This document shows positions 14,063 through 22,421 of a stretch of DNA of 64,000 nucleotides, in pieces. This stretch comes from G963678255 sp963678255. GTDB lineage: Bacteria; Cloacimonadota; Cloacimonadia; Cloacimonadales; WRIO01. The stretch spans positions 992,001 to 1,056,000 of the forward strand of contig CAXXTW010000001.1 in assembly GCA_963678255.2 (NCBI GenBank). Direction: 5' to 3'. Under the pieces are notes generated by a model. It was not told the DNA's origin. It was given only the letters and a program-made list of their open reading frames with translations, and ran no database searches. A program made the translations under genes and the position numbers. Positions within the stretch are counted from its first letter, which is position 1, and each line of letters begins with the position of its first letter.

Positions 14063-16954
14063 TTAATATAGCATTTTAAAGGGGTTATCATCCCGTTTTG
14101 TAAAGAAGTATTTATTATGTATAATATCTGTGATCTTGTTTAAGACTTCCTCAATATTTGCATAAGGATCTATAACTTGTCCGAGACTAGAAATGTATTT
14201 TTTGAATTCAAAAAGAGAAATGTCAATATCCAAGGTACTACATTTTTCTGTAATAAAGAAAACATATACATCTTTTGGCTTTTTATCTTTTTTTAGATTA
14301 TTATATGCTCTTTCAAACTCTTCTCTGGTATATTTGCCTACTTTTGTATGGACTAAACAGATAAAAATATCTGCTTTATCAATCTCCAGATTGTAGTCAT
14401 CCTGTTTTCTGGAAGCATTTAGTTTTGAATCAATATCTTCCCAAATATCCAAATGGAAAAATAAACGATGATCATAAGATACTTTGTTGATTCGGTTAAT
14501 ATTGATCTCAATTTGTTCTCTATATTTTAATAATTCTGAAGAAGAAGCAAGGAATATTTTGATTTTTCTATGTGTTTCTCTTTCTTTTTCTATTTGTTTT
14601 TCTGACAGGTATTTATTAACATCGCCTAACAAATCTTTAATTTTCACCTTTTCGATGGTAGGACCACTGGAACAATCAATTGTCTCTATTTTGTTGTTAT
14701 GATATTTCATTACTATATCATAATTAAATATACCAGTTTTGCAACCACAGGGGCAAGGCAGATTAATTTTGACATCTTCAGTATTAAAGAATGTATTTAT
14801 TTTGTCCATATTAAGCATGATAATAGCCACAAGCTCTCTAATACATTGACCCTCTATTCTAATGACAATAGATTTTTTATGATAGTTTTCTGTGATTTCA
14901 GCAAAAGTATCAGAATATTGATGTTTAATAATAAAGCCTGATCTCCAAACAATATGGTCAAAAATCAAATCATGCATTAATACCATTAGCTTATGAAGTA
15001 ATCCTCTGGGCATATAAAATGAGTATTGATAGACAAATTCTTTATAGTCTTTAATTATATCGTAAGAAGGTTTAATTTGAGGGAGTAATTGAGGGAATAT
15101 ATAAAGGTTAGTTCCATCTTTTTTATAGACCAAGAGGAATTTCTTTAATAAAGCGATTAATTCATCATGAATAGTATTTGTATATCTATCGTTCCAGATG
15201 GAATTGATAATCTTCTGATCAAATTCTCCTTTATTCTCTTCTATTTTTTTTTCATCCAACAATAAATAAACAGTTTCGATAATCCAATGGGGTTTTAGAA
15301 AGATAATATTTTTTAAATTAGATTCTTCAGAAAAATAAATGATATCTCCTAAACTATGTAGGCATTTTAAGATGGAAAAGCACTCATCTGATTCTATCTC
15401 TTTCTTCTGACATAAAGAGAAAAATTCATTTATAAAAATATAATTTTCTTTTTTTGATGACAAGGTGTTTCTAATATGAGCCCATTTTTTGGGGAATTTC
15501 ATATTAATATCAGGCAAAGTTAAAACAGCATTTTCAATTTTATCAATTAAGGAGTCTCTATTTTTATTGATACTAATATCAATATCTATAGGACCACTTA
15601 TGTTTTTTAAATTATCTTTGAGATGATCGATTGGACAACTATGGGAGGGTCTTCCATATTTTTCATTATTGACAATAATAATGGGGCTATTACCAGCAAA
15701 TTTTCTAATGAAGTAACACCAATAGTCAAAATCAGTTCCACATTCTCTATTGTCAGTTATTAGTAAATAGAGCGCATTATGAGAGAGAAAAAAACGATGG
15801 GTAGAATGATAGATTAATTGACCACCAAAATCCCATAAATTGAGTTTGATTTCTTGATCCTTATCTGTGGTAAAAGACCAATGATCTATATCAATCCCTC
15901 TGGTTGTGTCTTTGTCTGTAGGAAGAGGAGCATTTGGGTCAATAATTCTTTTTCGAATGGAGGTTTTACCAGCGCCACCCTCTCCAATAAATATCACTTT
16001 TGCTTCATTTAAAGTTTCAGTTTTACCTGAGATCCCAATTAAATATTTTTTTATATCATTATATTCCAGATCTAGCATTGTAGGTGGGACTCTTTGTATA
16101 GGGTTATTTAGAATGGTACAATATTTAACATCAAGATTAAAAATTGGTGTAATATCAGAGATATTGTTACAATTAAGCCTAAGAATTTTTAGATTTAGTA
16201 GATTTCTTATTGTAGTAATATCTGAGATTTTGTTATTAGAAAAACTTATAGTATTTAGATTTATTAGTTTATTAATTGGAGCAATATCAGAGATTTGGTT
16301 GTTTGAAAAATCAATATTAATAAGATTGATTAGTTTATTAATTGGAGCAATATCAGAGATTTGGTTGTTAGAAAAATCAATATTAATAAGATTTATTAGT
16401 TTATTAATTGGAGCAATATCAGAGATTTGGTTGTTTGAAAAATCAATATTAATAAGATTGATTAGTTTATTAATTGGAGCAATATCAGAGATTTGGTTGT
16501 TTGAAAAATCAATATTAATAAGATTGATTAGTTTTTCAATTGGTGAAATATCTTTGATTAGGTTATCTCTAAAATCTATTTCTTTAAGATGTACAAGCAT
16601 TTTTAATGGAGAAAGATCTTGAATAAAATTTAAAGACAAATAAAGAATTTTGAGATTGATTAGTTTTTTAATTGGAGCAATATCAGAGATTTGGTTGTTT
16701 GAAAAATCAATATTAATAAGATTGATTAGTTTTTCAATTGGTGAAATATCTTTGATTAGGTTATCTCTAAAATCTATTTCTTTAAGATGTACAAGCATTT
16801 TTAATGGAGAAAGATCTTGAATAAAATTAAAAGACAAATAAAGAATTTTGAGATTTTTAAATTTTTCTAAAAAAGATAGGTTTTTTAATTTAAAACCATT
16901 TAACGATAAATCAGTAATACATTCAGGATTTTTTAAATCTTGGGGGAATTTCAA
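14063..16954 (-). CDS. Roco protein: LRR - Roc GTPase - COR - TIR-like C-terminal domain (main part of a frameshifted gene)
   Basis: A frame of about 960 residues. Residues about 10-290 are twelve or so 22-residue leucine-rich repeats of the L..I.FSNNQISDIAPI type, several identical. Residues about 315-480 form the Roc GTPase, with P-loop GEGGAGKTS (about 324), a switch threonine in DTTRGI, DFGGQ as the G3 box and NNEK as a G4-like box. The COR dimerisation region follows to about 700, then a PCPCGCK segment. The last ~165 residues (797-963) form a Rossmann-like domain with FLASSSEL, IWED, ADIFICLVHTKVGKYT and EEFERA, resembling the TIR/DUF4062-type domains fused to NTPase sensors. The frame would have to start at a TTG with no ribosome site. 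The true start is in the upstream piece at 17216, and the two join by a one-base shift at a run of five C's. Confidence 0.88.
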   Translation of the reverse strand: MKFPQDLKNPECITDLSLNGFKLKNLSFLEKFKNLKILYLSFNFIQDLSPLKMLVHLKEIDFRDNLIKDISPIEKLINLINIDFSNNQISDIAPIKKLINLKILYLSLNFIQDLSPLKMLVHLKEIDFRDNLIKDISPIEKLINLINIDFSNNQISDIAPINKLINLINIDFSNNQISDIAPINKLINLINIDFSNNQISDIAPINKLINLINIDFSNNQISDIAPINKLINLNTISFSNNKISDITTIRNLLNLKILRLNCNNISDITPIFNLDVKYCTILNNPIQRVPPTMLDLEYNDIKKYLIGISGKTETLNEAKVIFIGEGGAGKTSIRKRIIDPNAPLPTDKDTTRGIDIDHWSFTTDKDQEIKLNLWDFGGQLIYHSTHRFFLSHNALYLLITDNRECGTDFDYWCYFIRKFAGNSPIIIVNNEKYGRPSHSCPIDHLKDNLKNISGPIDIDISINKNRDSLIDKIENAVLTLPDINMKFPKKWAHIRNTLSSKKENYIFINEFFSLCQKKEIESDECFSILKCLHSLGDIIYFSEESNLKNIIFLKPHWIIETVYLLLDEKKIEENKGEFDQKIINSIWNDRYTNTIHDELIALLKKFLLVYKKDGTNLYIFPQLLPQIKPSYDIIKDYKEFVYQYSFYMPRGLLHKLMVLMHDLIFDHIVWRSGFIIKHQYSDTFAEITENYHKKSIVIRIEGQCIRELVAIIMLNMDKINTFFNTEDVKINLPCPCGCKTGIFNYDIVMKYHNNKIETIDCSSGPTIEKVKIKDLLGDVNKYLSEKQIEKERETHRKIKIFLASSSELLKYREQIEININRINKVSYDHRLFFHLDIWEDIDSKLNASRKQDDYNLEIDKADIFICLVHTKVGKYTREEFERAYNNLKKDKKPKDVYVFFITEKCSTLDIDISLFEFKKYISSLGQVIDPYANIEEVLNKITDIIHNKYFFTKRDDNPFKMLY
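16275..16868 (-). repeat. Tandem DNA repeats encoding LRRs (66-bp and 198-bp units)
   Basis: The 66-bp unit beginning ATTGGAGCAATATCAGAG on the plus strand starts at 16275, 16341, 16407 and 16473 and again at 16671. The span 16473-16670 (three LRRs, 198 bp) is repeated almost base for base at 16671-16868. Identity at silent positions shows recent amplification. Confidence 0.92.
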
Positions 16955-17216
16955 GATTACAATTTATTAAATATACAGTTTCCAGGAAACAGAATTTTTC
17001 AATCAATTGAACAGCCAAAGGATTTGTCTGAGTATTTATAATTGCTAATACTTTGACATGATCATTTTCTATGTAAAAAGAGAAATCTTTTTTAAAATAC
17101 TCATAATAACTAATCTTCGAAATGTCATCTAATAATGTTGCTTTTTTATTCAATTCTATTTCTAAAGCATGAATAAGTTCAATATCTGTCATATTTTTCT
17201 TAATGTCTTTTAGCAT
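16923..17216 (-). CDS. N-terminal piece of the Roco gene, before the frameshift
   Basis: A 97-codon frame starting at ATG 17214-17216 with AGGAG at proper spacing. It overlaps the main Roco frame by 32 bases and ends CNLEIPPRFKKS. The C-terminal half (LETVYLINCNLEI) reads like the first leucine-rich repeat. Skipping one C in the run at 16942-16946 (ATT CCC CCA) joins it smoothly to the main frame as CNLEIPQDLKNPE. With the shift the full protein would be about 1,050 residues. I read it as part of one gene and not as a separate small gene. Whether the extra base is a mutation, a sequencing error, a phase switch or a programmed shift cannot be decided here. Confidence 0.75.
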   Translation of the reverse strand: MLKDIKKNMTDIELIHALEIELNKKATLLDDISKISYYEYFKKDFSFYIENDHVKVLAIINTQTNPLAVQLIEKFCFLETVYLINCNLEIPPRFKKS

Positions 17217-17756
17217 ACAAACTCTCCTAAAGGGGAAAAATTAATAATTCATTTTTAGCTTAAAAAGTAATAAATGTCAACTGTTTTATAAAAGAAATTG
17301 GCATACCAACAAAAATGTTTTCATTAATGATTGATTGAAAATTGATAATTACTAGGATTGTTTCAACAGTCTCATCGCTAATAAGTTATACTCAGACATG
17401 GAGTGCCCAATAATCTTCGTATCAAGATAACCACAAACAATTAAAGGGATTCTCAAATATTTATATTTTTTTAACATATTCAGATTTCAGGGTTAACGCC
17501 CCTAAACGTATGATTACGTTTTAGCTACGAAGATTTTAGGGCTAACACCCCAAATAAAATATAATTAATTGAGGAATTATCTATTAAATAAAAATGTGAG
17601 AGCTTTTTCTTATTCATACTTCAGAAAGTCTAAAATCTCAAGAGGGTATTGAACTGATAAGCATGAAATTAGCATACTTAAATGTACCCAATTTCATTAT
17701 AATTAAATTATCTTATGAGATTTGAATGTTTAAATAGAAGAGGTATATAAGTAAAA
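17217..17756. other. Intergenic region upstream of the Roco gene, with small palindromic repeats
   Basis: About 540 bases without a credible gene. The left end carries the Roco ribosome site. The notable content is the repeat pair at 17482-17555. The remainder is AT-rich; I see no consensus promoter or tRNA-like structure. Confidence 0.4.
17482..17555. repeat. Two direct copies of a 25-base palindromic motif flanking a hairpin
   Basis: AGATTTCAGGGTTAACGCCCC... (17482-17506) and AGATTTTAGGGCTAACACCCC... (17531-17555) match at most positions, and each is itself a short imperfect GGG/CCC palindrome. Between them AAACGTA-TGAT-TACGTTT (17504-17521) forms a perfect 7-bp hairpin. The arrangement resembles a small palindromic repeat unit of the kind found in many copies in a genome. 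Confidence 0.5.
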
Positions 17757-18443
17757 CTAATCCCTGAAGGATACACCAGAGATTTGAGTTTTCATTTTTA
17801 GCCAAAGTTTATGGGTGATTTCAGGAGAGAAATCAAAAGAATTGTCTAAAAGTTTTTCGGAGTGAAAAGGTTGAATGACATATTTATCATGATTATCAAG
17901 ATAAGTTTTTATTTCATTCAGGTCAGATTCATTTAAAAGATAGGGGATATAGGTAGTGCGGAATTCATAAGGGATGTTAGAGTTTTTAATAATTTCAAGA
18001 CTTTTTTTGATTAAATTGATCTCAACAGTAGATTGAGATACCAGATGGTATTTGTGAAAGGGAGCTTTGATATCCATCGCCAGATAATCAAGAAGGTTTT
18101 CTTTCAGCAATTGGGAGAGTAATTCTGGATTTGATCCATTGGTGTCGAGTTTGATGGAGAAACCAAGAGTTTTAATTTCTTTAATAAATTGAGGTAAGTC
18201 GTGATGTAAGGTTGGTTCACCGCCGGTGATAGTAATGGCATCTAGCTTGCCAATTCTTTGTTTTAAGAAAGAGATAATATATTCCGGGCTAATGAGATCA
18301 ATAAATAATTCCGGATCGACCAGCTCTGGATTATGACACCAGGGGCAATTGAAATTGCAACCTCTGGTAAAGACAATAGCAGAGAGTTTGCCTGGATAAT
18401 CAATGAGAGAGAACTTTTGAAAACCTGATATAAGCATATTCAT
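17757..18443 (-). CDS. nrdG: Anaerobic ribonucleotide reductase activating enzyme (radical SAM)
   Basis: A radical SAM activase of about 228 residues that generates the glycyl radical on NrdD. The cluster motif CNFNCPWC (CxxxCxxC) lies about 30 residues in. ISGFQKFSLIDYPGKLSAIVF precedes it and TITGGEPTLH follows, all typical of the NrdG-like pyruvate formate-lyase activase group. I place the start at ATG 18441-18443, one base after the nrdD stop (TGAGATG), since the homology begins there. The frame is open for another 17 codons upstream inside nrdD, but that part has no family match. No strong ribosome site is seen, which suggests translational coupling to nrdD. Confidence 0.92.
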   Translation of the reverse strand: MNMLISGFQKFSLIDYPGKLSAIVFTRGCNFNCPWCHNPELVDPELFIDLISPEYIISFLKQRIGKLDAITITGGEPTLHHDLPQFIKEIKTLGFSIKLDTNGSNPELLSQLLKENLLDYLAMDIKAPFHKYHLVSQSTVEINLIKKSLEIIKNSNIPYEFRTTYIPYLLNESDLNEIKTYLDNHDKYVIQPFHSEKLLDNSFDFSPEITHKLWLKMKTQISGVSFRD

Positions 18444-18444
18444 C

Positions 18445-20532
18445 TCAGAATTTGAAGGTTTTACGCATGAGGAATTCTTCTCTTTTTCCTTCATTCCATT
18501 GGGACACAGGTCTTAAATAACCAACCACTCTTGAATAGACTTCACAGGCTGATTGACAGTTGGGGCATAATTCGTGTTTACCTGAAATATAGCCATGATC
18601 CTGACAGATGCTGAAAGTAGGACTAAAAGTAAAATAAGGTAGATGGTAATTGGAGCATATTTTATGAACGAGGTTTTTCATATTATCTCTATTGGTGATT
18701 TTTTCACCACAGAAGATATGTAGAACCGTGCCACCAGTATATTTAGTTTGTATTTTATCTTGAATATCTAAGACTTCAAAGACATCGTCTGAGTAGTTCA
18801 CAGGCATTTGAGTGGAGTTGGTATAGAAAGGTTCAGCTCCATTTTTATAAGCGGATTCATTGGCGGTAATAATGTTTGGGTAGTGTTTTTTATCTAAGCG
18901 AGCTAAACGATAGGCTGTGCCTTCAGCAGGAGTTGCTTCAAGATTGTAGTTATTACCGGTTTCTTCTTGGAATTCGATAAGCTTTTCTCTCATAAAGTTA
19001 AGGGTTTCAAGAGCAAAGTTTTGACCCTCTTCAGTTCCCAAATCTTTATTGAAGAGATTTAGGCAGGCTTCATTCATTCCCACTAAGCCGACAGTAGAGA
19101 AGTGATTTTTCCAATATTGATTAAATCTTTCTTTCACGCTATTCAGGTAGAACTTAGTATAAGGGTAAAGATTGTTTTCAGTGAAGATTTCTAATACTTT
19201 TCTTTTAATTTCGAGAGAGTTACGAGAGAGAATCATATCTTTTTCGAGAAGTTGGAGAAATTCTGTTTTATTATGCGCTAAATGGGCAATTCTGGGAAGA
19301 TTAATCGTGACCACACCGATAGAACCAGTCAGAGGATTTGCACCAAAAAGACCACCACCTCTTGCTTCGAGCTTTCTGGTATCGAGTCTTAAACGGCAAC
19401 ACATGGATCGTGCGTCTTCAGGTTTCATATCAGAGTTAATAAAGTTTGAGAAATAGGGGATCCCATATTTAATGGTTGCATCCCAGAGGAAATTCAGGTT
19501 TTCATTTTGCCAGTCAAAATCCTTTGTGATATTATACGTAGGGATAGGGAAGGTGAATACTCTTCCTTTTGCATCTCCTTCAGCCATGATTTCCAGAAAG
19601 GCTTTATTGATCATATCCATTTCAGTTTGAAAATCGTTATAAGTTTCATCTTGAGGCAGACCGCCGATAATAACAGGTTGGTTTTTATAGATAGAAGGAA
19701 CTGTTAAGTCCATTGTGACATTGGTAAAGGGAGTTTGGAAACCGACTCTGGTAGGCACATTCATATTAAAGATAAATTCTTGCATCGCTTGTTTTACATC
19801 AGGGTAGGAGAGCTTGTCTTTTCTAATGAAGGGAGCCAGGAGAGTATCAAAGCTGGAAAAAGCTTGAGCGCCGGCAGCTTCACCCTGAAGGGTATAAAAG
19901 AAATTTACGATTTGACCAAGAGCAGATCTGAAATGCTTTGCAGGAGCACTTTCAACTTTTCCTTCTGCGCCTTTAAACCCAACGAGTAATAAAGACATTA
20001 AATCCCATCCAACACAATAGACAGAGATTAATCCCAGATCATGAATATGGATATCCCCTGACATATGGGCGTCTTTGATTTCAGGCGGATAGATTTTATT
20101 TAACCAATAGGTTTTAGATACTTCAGAAGCAATGTAATTGTTTAAGCCTTGCAAAGAATAAGCCATATTGCTGTTTTCTTTGACCTGCCAATCGAGTTTT
20201 TCAATATATTGGTCAATAAGGCTTACTTCAGATTTGGAGATAATTTCTCTAATTTTAGCGTGTTGATCCCGGTAGAGGATATAAGCTTTTGCAGTTTTTT
20301 TGAAGGGACTAGATAAGAGAACTTCTTCGACGATATCCTGAACTTCTTCAACAGTAGGCATGGTGGTTTGGATGAGTTGTTGAGCCAGATTAATAACTCT
20401 GACGGTTAATTTTTTAGCCATTTCTTCATCAAACTCTTTAGTCGCGAGTCCTGCTTTAAAGATTGCTTTAGTAATTTTGTTGCTGTCGAAATCTTCCTTA
20501 ATAGAATCTCTCTTAAGTATGTGCGTAAACAT
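18445..20532 (-). CDS. nrdD: Anaerobic ribonucleoside-triphosphate reductase
   Basis: A 695-residue class III reductase that makes dNTPs without oxygen. Residues about 3-92 are an ATP-cone allosteric domain (KRDSIKEDFDSNKITKAIFKA). The active-site region contains RSMCCRLRLD with the catalytic cysteines near residue 380, and MSGDIHIHDLG in the substrate-binding half. Near the C-terminus a zinc site uses C..H and C..C (ICQDHGYISGKHELCPNC), a variant in which histidine replaces one cysteine, common in many anaerobes. The glycyl radical loop is RVVGYLRPV. Length is normal. It is first in a two-gene leftward operon with nrdG. The leader carries a promoter and a palindrome, but I see no NrdR box. 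Confidence 0.96.
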   Translation of the reverse strand: MFTHILKRDSIKEDFDSNKITKAIFKAGLATKEFDEEMAKKLTVRVINLAQQLIQTTMPTVEEVQDIVEEVLLSSPFKKTAKAYILYRDQHAKIREIISKSEVSLIDQYIEKLDWQVKENSNMAYSLQGLNNYIASEVSKTYWLNKIYPPEIKDAHMSGDIHIHDLGLISVYCVGWDLMSLLLVGFKGAEGKVESAPAKHFRSALGQIVNFFYTLQGEAAGAQAFSSFDTLLAPFIRKDKLSYPDVKQAMQEFIFNMNVPTRVGFQTPFTNVTMDLTVPSIYKNQPVIIGGLPQDETYNDFQTEMDMINKAFLEIMAEGDAKGRVFTFPIPTYNITKDFDWQNENLNFLWDATIKYGIPYFSNFINSDMKPEDARSMCCRLRLDTRKLEARGGGLFGANPLTGSIGVVTINLPRIAHLAHNKTEFLQLLEKDMILSRNSLEIKRKVLEIFTENNLYPYTKFYLNSVKERFNQYWKNHFSTVGLVGMNEACLNLFNKDLGTEEGQNFALETLNFMREKLIEFQEETGNNYNLEATPAEGTAYRLARLDKKHYPNIITANESAYKNGAEPFYTNSTQMPVNYSDDVFEVLDIQDKIQTKYTGGTVLHIFCGEKITNRDNMKNLVHKICSNYHLPYFTFSPTFSICQDHGYISGKHELCPNCQSACEVYSRVVGYLRPVSQWNEGKREEFLMRKTFKF

Positions 20533-20603
20533 ATTTTAACCCCTCTTATATATAAAAACCTTATTTTTCTAAATTATTTTAAATAAATACTTTATGAGCT
20601 TTT

Positions 20604-20673
20604 TTATCAGAAACTGATAATTGAAAGCAATCCATATTATTGTTTAAATTACAACAAGTTACTACAATGTCAA
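20604..20673 (-). promoter_or_regulatory. nrdD promoter and leader palindrome
   Basis: On the minus strand TTGACA (20668-20673) and TAATTT (20646-20651) are 16 bases apart. Downstream of the expected start, TTATCAG-AAA-CTGATAA (20604-20620) is a perfect 7-bp inverted repeat in the leader, either an operator or an RNA hairpin. No NrdR consensus pair is evident. Confidence 0.5.
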
Positions 20674-20896
20674 ACATTTTTTAATCTTTTTTAATTAAAT
20701 CCTATGAGTCCTTTTGGAGACTGGATTTAGCAGATAATAAAGTCTGGTAATAAAGTCTGATGAAATAATTTCGGATGGAAAGAGAGAGAGGAAGTAAAGG
20801 AATAATCTATAACTCATTGATAAGAAAGGTTTAAGCTGATAAAACATTGAATGGCACAAGCAATGCATCTTAATAAGCAAAAGTGTGGAGGTTATG
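20674..20896. other. Upstream region of the flagellar cluster
   Basis: About 220 bases of AT-rich sequence between the nrdD promoter and flgF. I see no clear sigma-28 or sigma-54 promoter and no repeat. A GGAGG ribosome site sits directly before flgF. Confidence 0.3.
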
Positions 20897-21619
20897 ATGA
20901 TCAGAGGAATTTATACTACCTCATCCGCAATGCAATACTTGCAGGAGCAGTTGGATGTTGTTGCCAACAATTTAGCAAACACATCCACAACGGGATACAA
21001 AAGAAACGGAATGACTTTTAATCAAGTCTTTAATGCTCAGCAAGCTAATAATAGAGAGAAGATAGAACAGGCTTTACCTCCTGGGAGAATTAATACCTAT
21101 ACAGAATTTACACAGGGTGGATTAAAGGAAACCAAGAACCCGCTTGATATAGCGATACATGGGGATGGTTTTTTTGCTGTAGAGACACCTCAGGGCGTTC
21201 AATATACAAGAGATGGTCAATTTACTCGTAGTCCAGAAGGGATCTTAACCACGGTTAATGGATATCCAGTTTTAGCAGACTCAGGTTATGTTCAATTGCA
21301 AGGGGAAAAATTTTCCGTTGGAGAAGATGGGACCATGATGGTGAACAAGGAAATAGTTGGAAAGCTTTCCACAAAAACTTTTGATATTCGTGAGGCAGTT
21401 CAAAGATCAGATAATCTATGGTCACCTGTCAATGAACAGGTGGAAGTAAAAGATGCAGAGCCTCAGATAATGCAAGGTTATCTAGAATTGTCAAATGTAT
21501 CAATAGTTAAAGAAATGGTAGATATGATAGCACTTCAAAGATGGTATCAAGCAAATGAAAAAGCAATAAAAACAAATGATGATGCCTTAAACAAGGCTGT
21601 TAATCAGATCGCACGCTAG
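20897..21619 (+). CDS. flgF: Flagellar proximal rod protein FlgF (FlgF/FlgG family)
   Basis: A rod/hook-basal body protein of about 240 residues. The N-terminus MIRGIYTTSSAM and LDVVANNLANTSTTGYKR form the conserved rod helix, and the C-terminus ends with a matching coiled-coil helix (SIVKEMVDMIALQRWYQANEKAI). The central IAIHGDGFFAVETPQGVQYTRDGQF is the family core. It is exported by the flagellar type III apparatus and forms the proximal rod. The frame can be extended four codons to a GTG at 20885, but GGAGG at 20887-20891 is placed for the ATG at 20897. It is first in flgF-flgG-flgA-flgH. FlgF and FlgG are paralogues; the assignment rests on position and greater divergence. Confidence 0.92.
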   Translation: MIRGIYTTSSAMQYLQEQLDVVANNLANTSTTGYKRNGMTFNQVFNAQQANNREKIEQALPPGRINTYTEFTQGGLKETKNPLDIAIHGDGFFAVETPQGVQYTRDGQFTRSPEGILTTVNGYPVLADSGYVQLQGEKFSVGEDGTMMVNKEIVGKLSTKTFDIREAVQRSDNLWSPVNEQVEVKDAEPQIMQGYLELSNVSIVKEMVDMIALQRWYQANEKAIKTNDDALNKAVNQIAR

Positions 21620-21627
21620 GAGGGGAA

Positions 21628-22416
21628 ATGATACGCTCATTATATTCAGCAGCAACGGGAATGTATGCACAACAATTAAATATAGATAACATATCTAACA
21701 ATTTGGCTAATGTAAATACAAATGGTTATAAAAAAACACAAATGCAGTTTCAGGATTTATTATATCAAACAATAGATGAAGCCGGTACGCCGACCAGTAT
21801 GTCGTCAAATCGTCCAGTAGAATTAGCTATTGGTGTAGGTGTGAAACCCGTAGCGACTCATAAAGTTTTTTCTCAGGGGAATTTATCCAATACGAATAAT
21901 TCCTTGGATTTAGCAATTGAAGGTGATGGTTTATTTCAAGTACGCCGAGCAGATGGACAAATGTTTTATACACGAGATGGCGCTTTTAGCATGAACGAAT
22001 TAGGTCAGATGGTAACATCAGATGGTTATTTTTTAGAACCAGATATTGTTTTTCCATCCAATACAGAAGCTGTTTCTATCAGTCCTGATGGCATTGTCAC
22101 GGCTAAAGTATATAATGAAACCGATCCAATTCAGGTAGGTCAGATTGAATTAGCCCGTTTTATTAATCCAGCAGGCTTAAAGAGTATAGGTGGTAATCGT
22201 TATTTAGAGACAGTTGCTTCAGGATCTCCCATGTTATCCACCCCATCAAGTGAAGATGTTGGGATCTTACATCAGAGATATTTAGAGACCAGTAATGTGG
22301 AAATCGTTGATGAGATGGTAAACATGATTGTTGCTCAGCGAGGATATGAAGTTAATTCGAAATCTGTTCGTACAGCAGAGTCAATGTTGGAAATAGCAAC
22401 GAATCTTAAGAGGTAA
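21628..22416 (+). CDS. flgG: Flagellar distal rod protein FlgG
   Basis: 262 residues, the standard length. MIRSLYSAATGMYAQQLNIDNISNNLANVNTNGYKK is the near-universal FlgG start region (shown here by its landmarks MIRSLYSAATGM and NISNNLANVNTNGYKK). The core is DLAIEGDGLFQVRRADGQMF, and the C-terminal helix includes YLETSNVEIVDEMVNMI and QRGYEVNSK. It forms the drive-shaft rod through the periplasm. AGGAGGGG lies just upstream of the ATG, an unusually strong site for this window. It begins 8 bases after flgF. Confidence 0.97.
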   Translation: MIRSLYSAATGMYAQQLNIDNISNNLANVNTNGYKKTQMQFQDLLYQTIDEAGTPTSMSSNRPVELAIGVGVKPVATHKVFSQGNLSNTNNSLDLAIEGDGLFQVRRADGQMFYTRDGAFSMNELGQMVTSDGYFLEPDIVFPSNTEAVSISPDGIVTAKVYNETDPIQVGQIELARFINPAGLKSIGGNRYLETVASGSPMLSTPSSEDVGILHQRYLETSNVEIVDEMVNMIVAQRGYEVNSKSVRTAESMLEIATNLKR

Positions 22417-22421
22417 TTAAG

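Noticed and set aside
15906..16622. 238-codon open frame on the plus strand
   Set aside because: Antisense to the LRR repeats of the Roco gene; its repetitive protein only mirrors the repeat DNA, and no ribosome site is present.
16275..16868. Regular 66-bp repeats as a possible CRISPR array
   Set aside because: Units are contiguous without spacers, in frame and encode LRRs.
18444..18494. Upstream extension of nrdG into nrdD by 17 codons
   Set aside because: The extension has no family similarity; homology begins at the ATG just after the nrdD stop.
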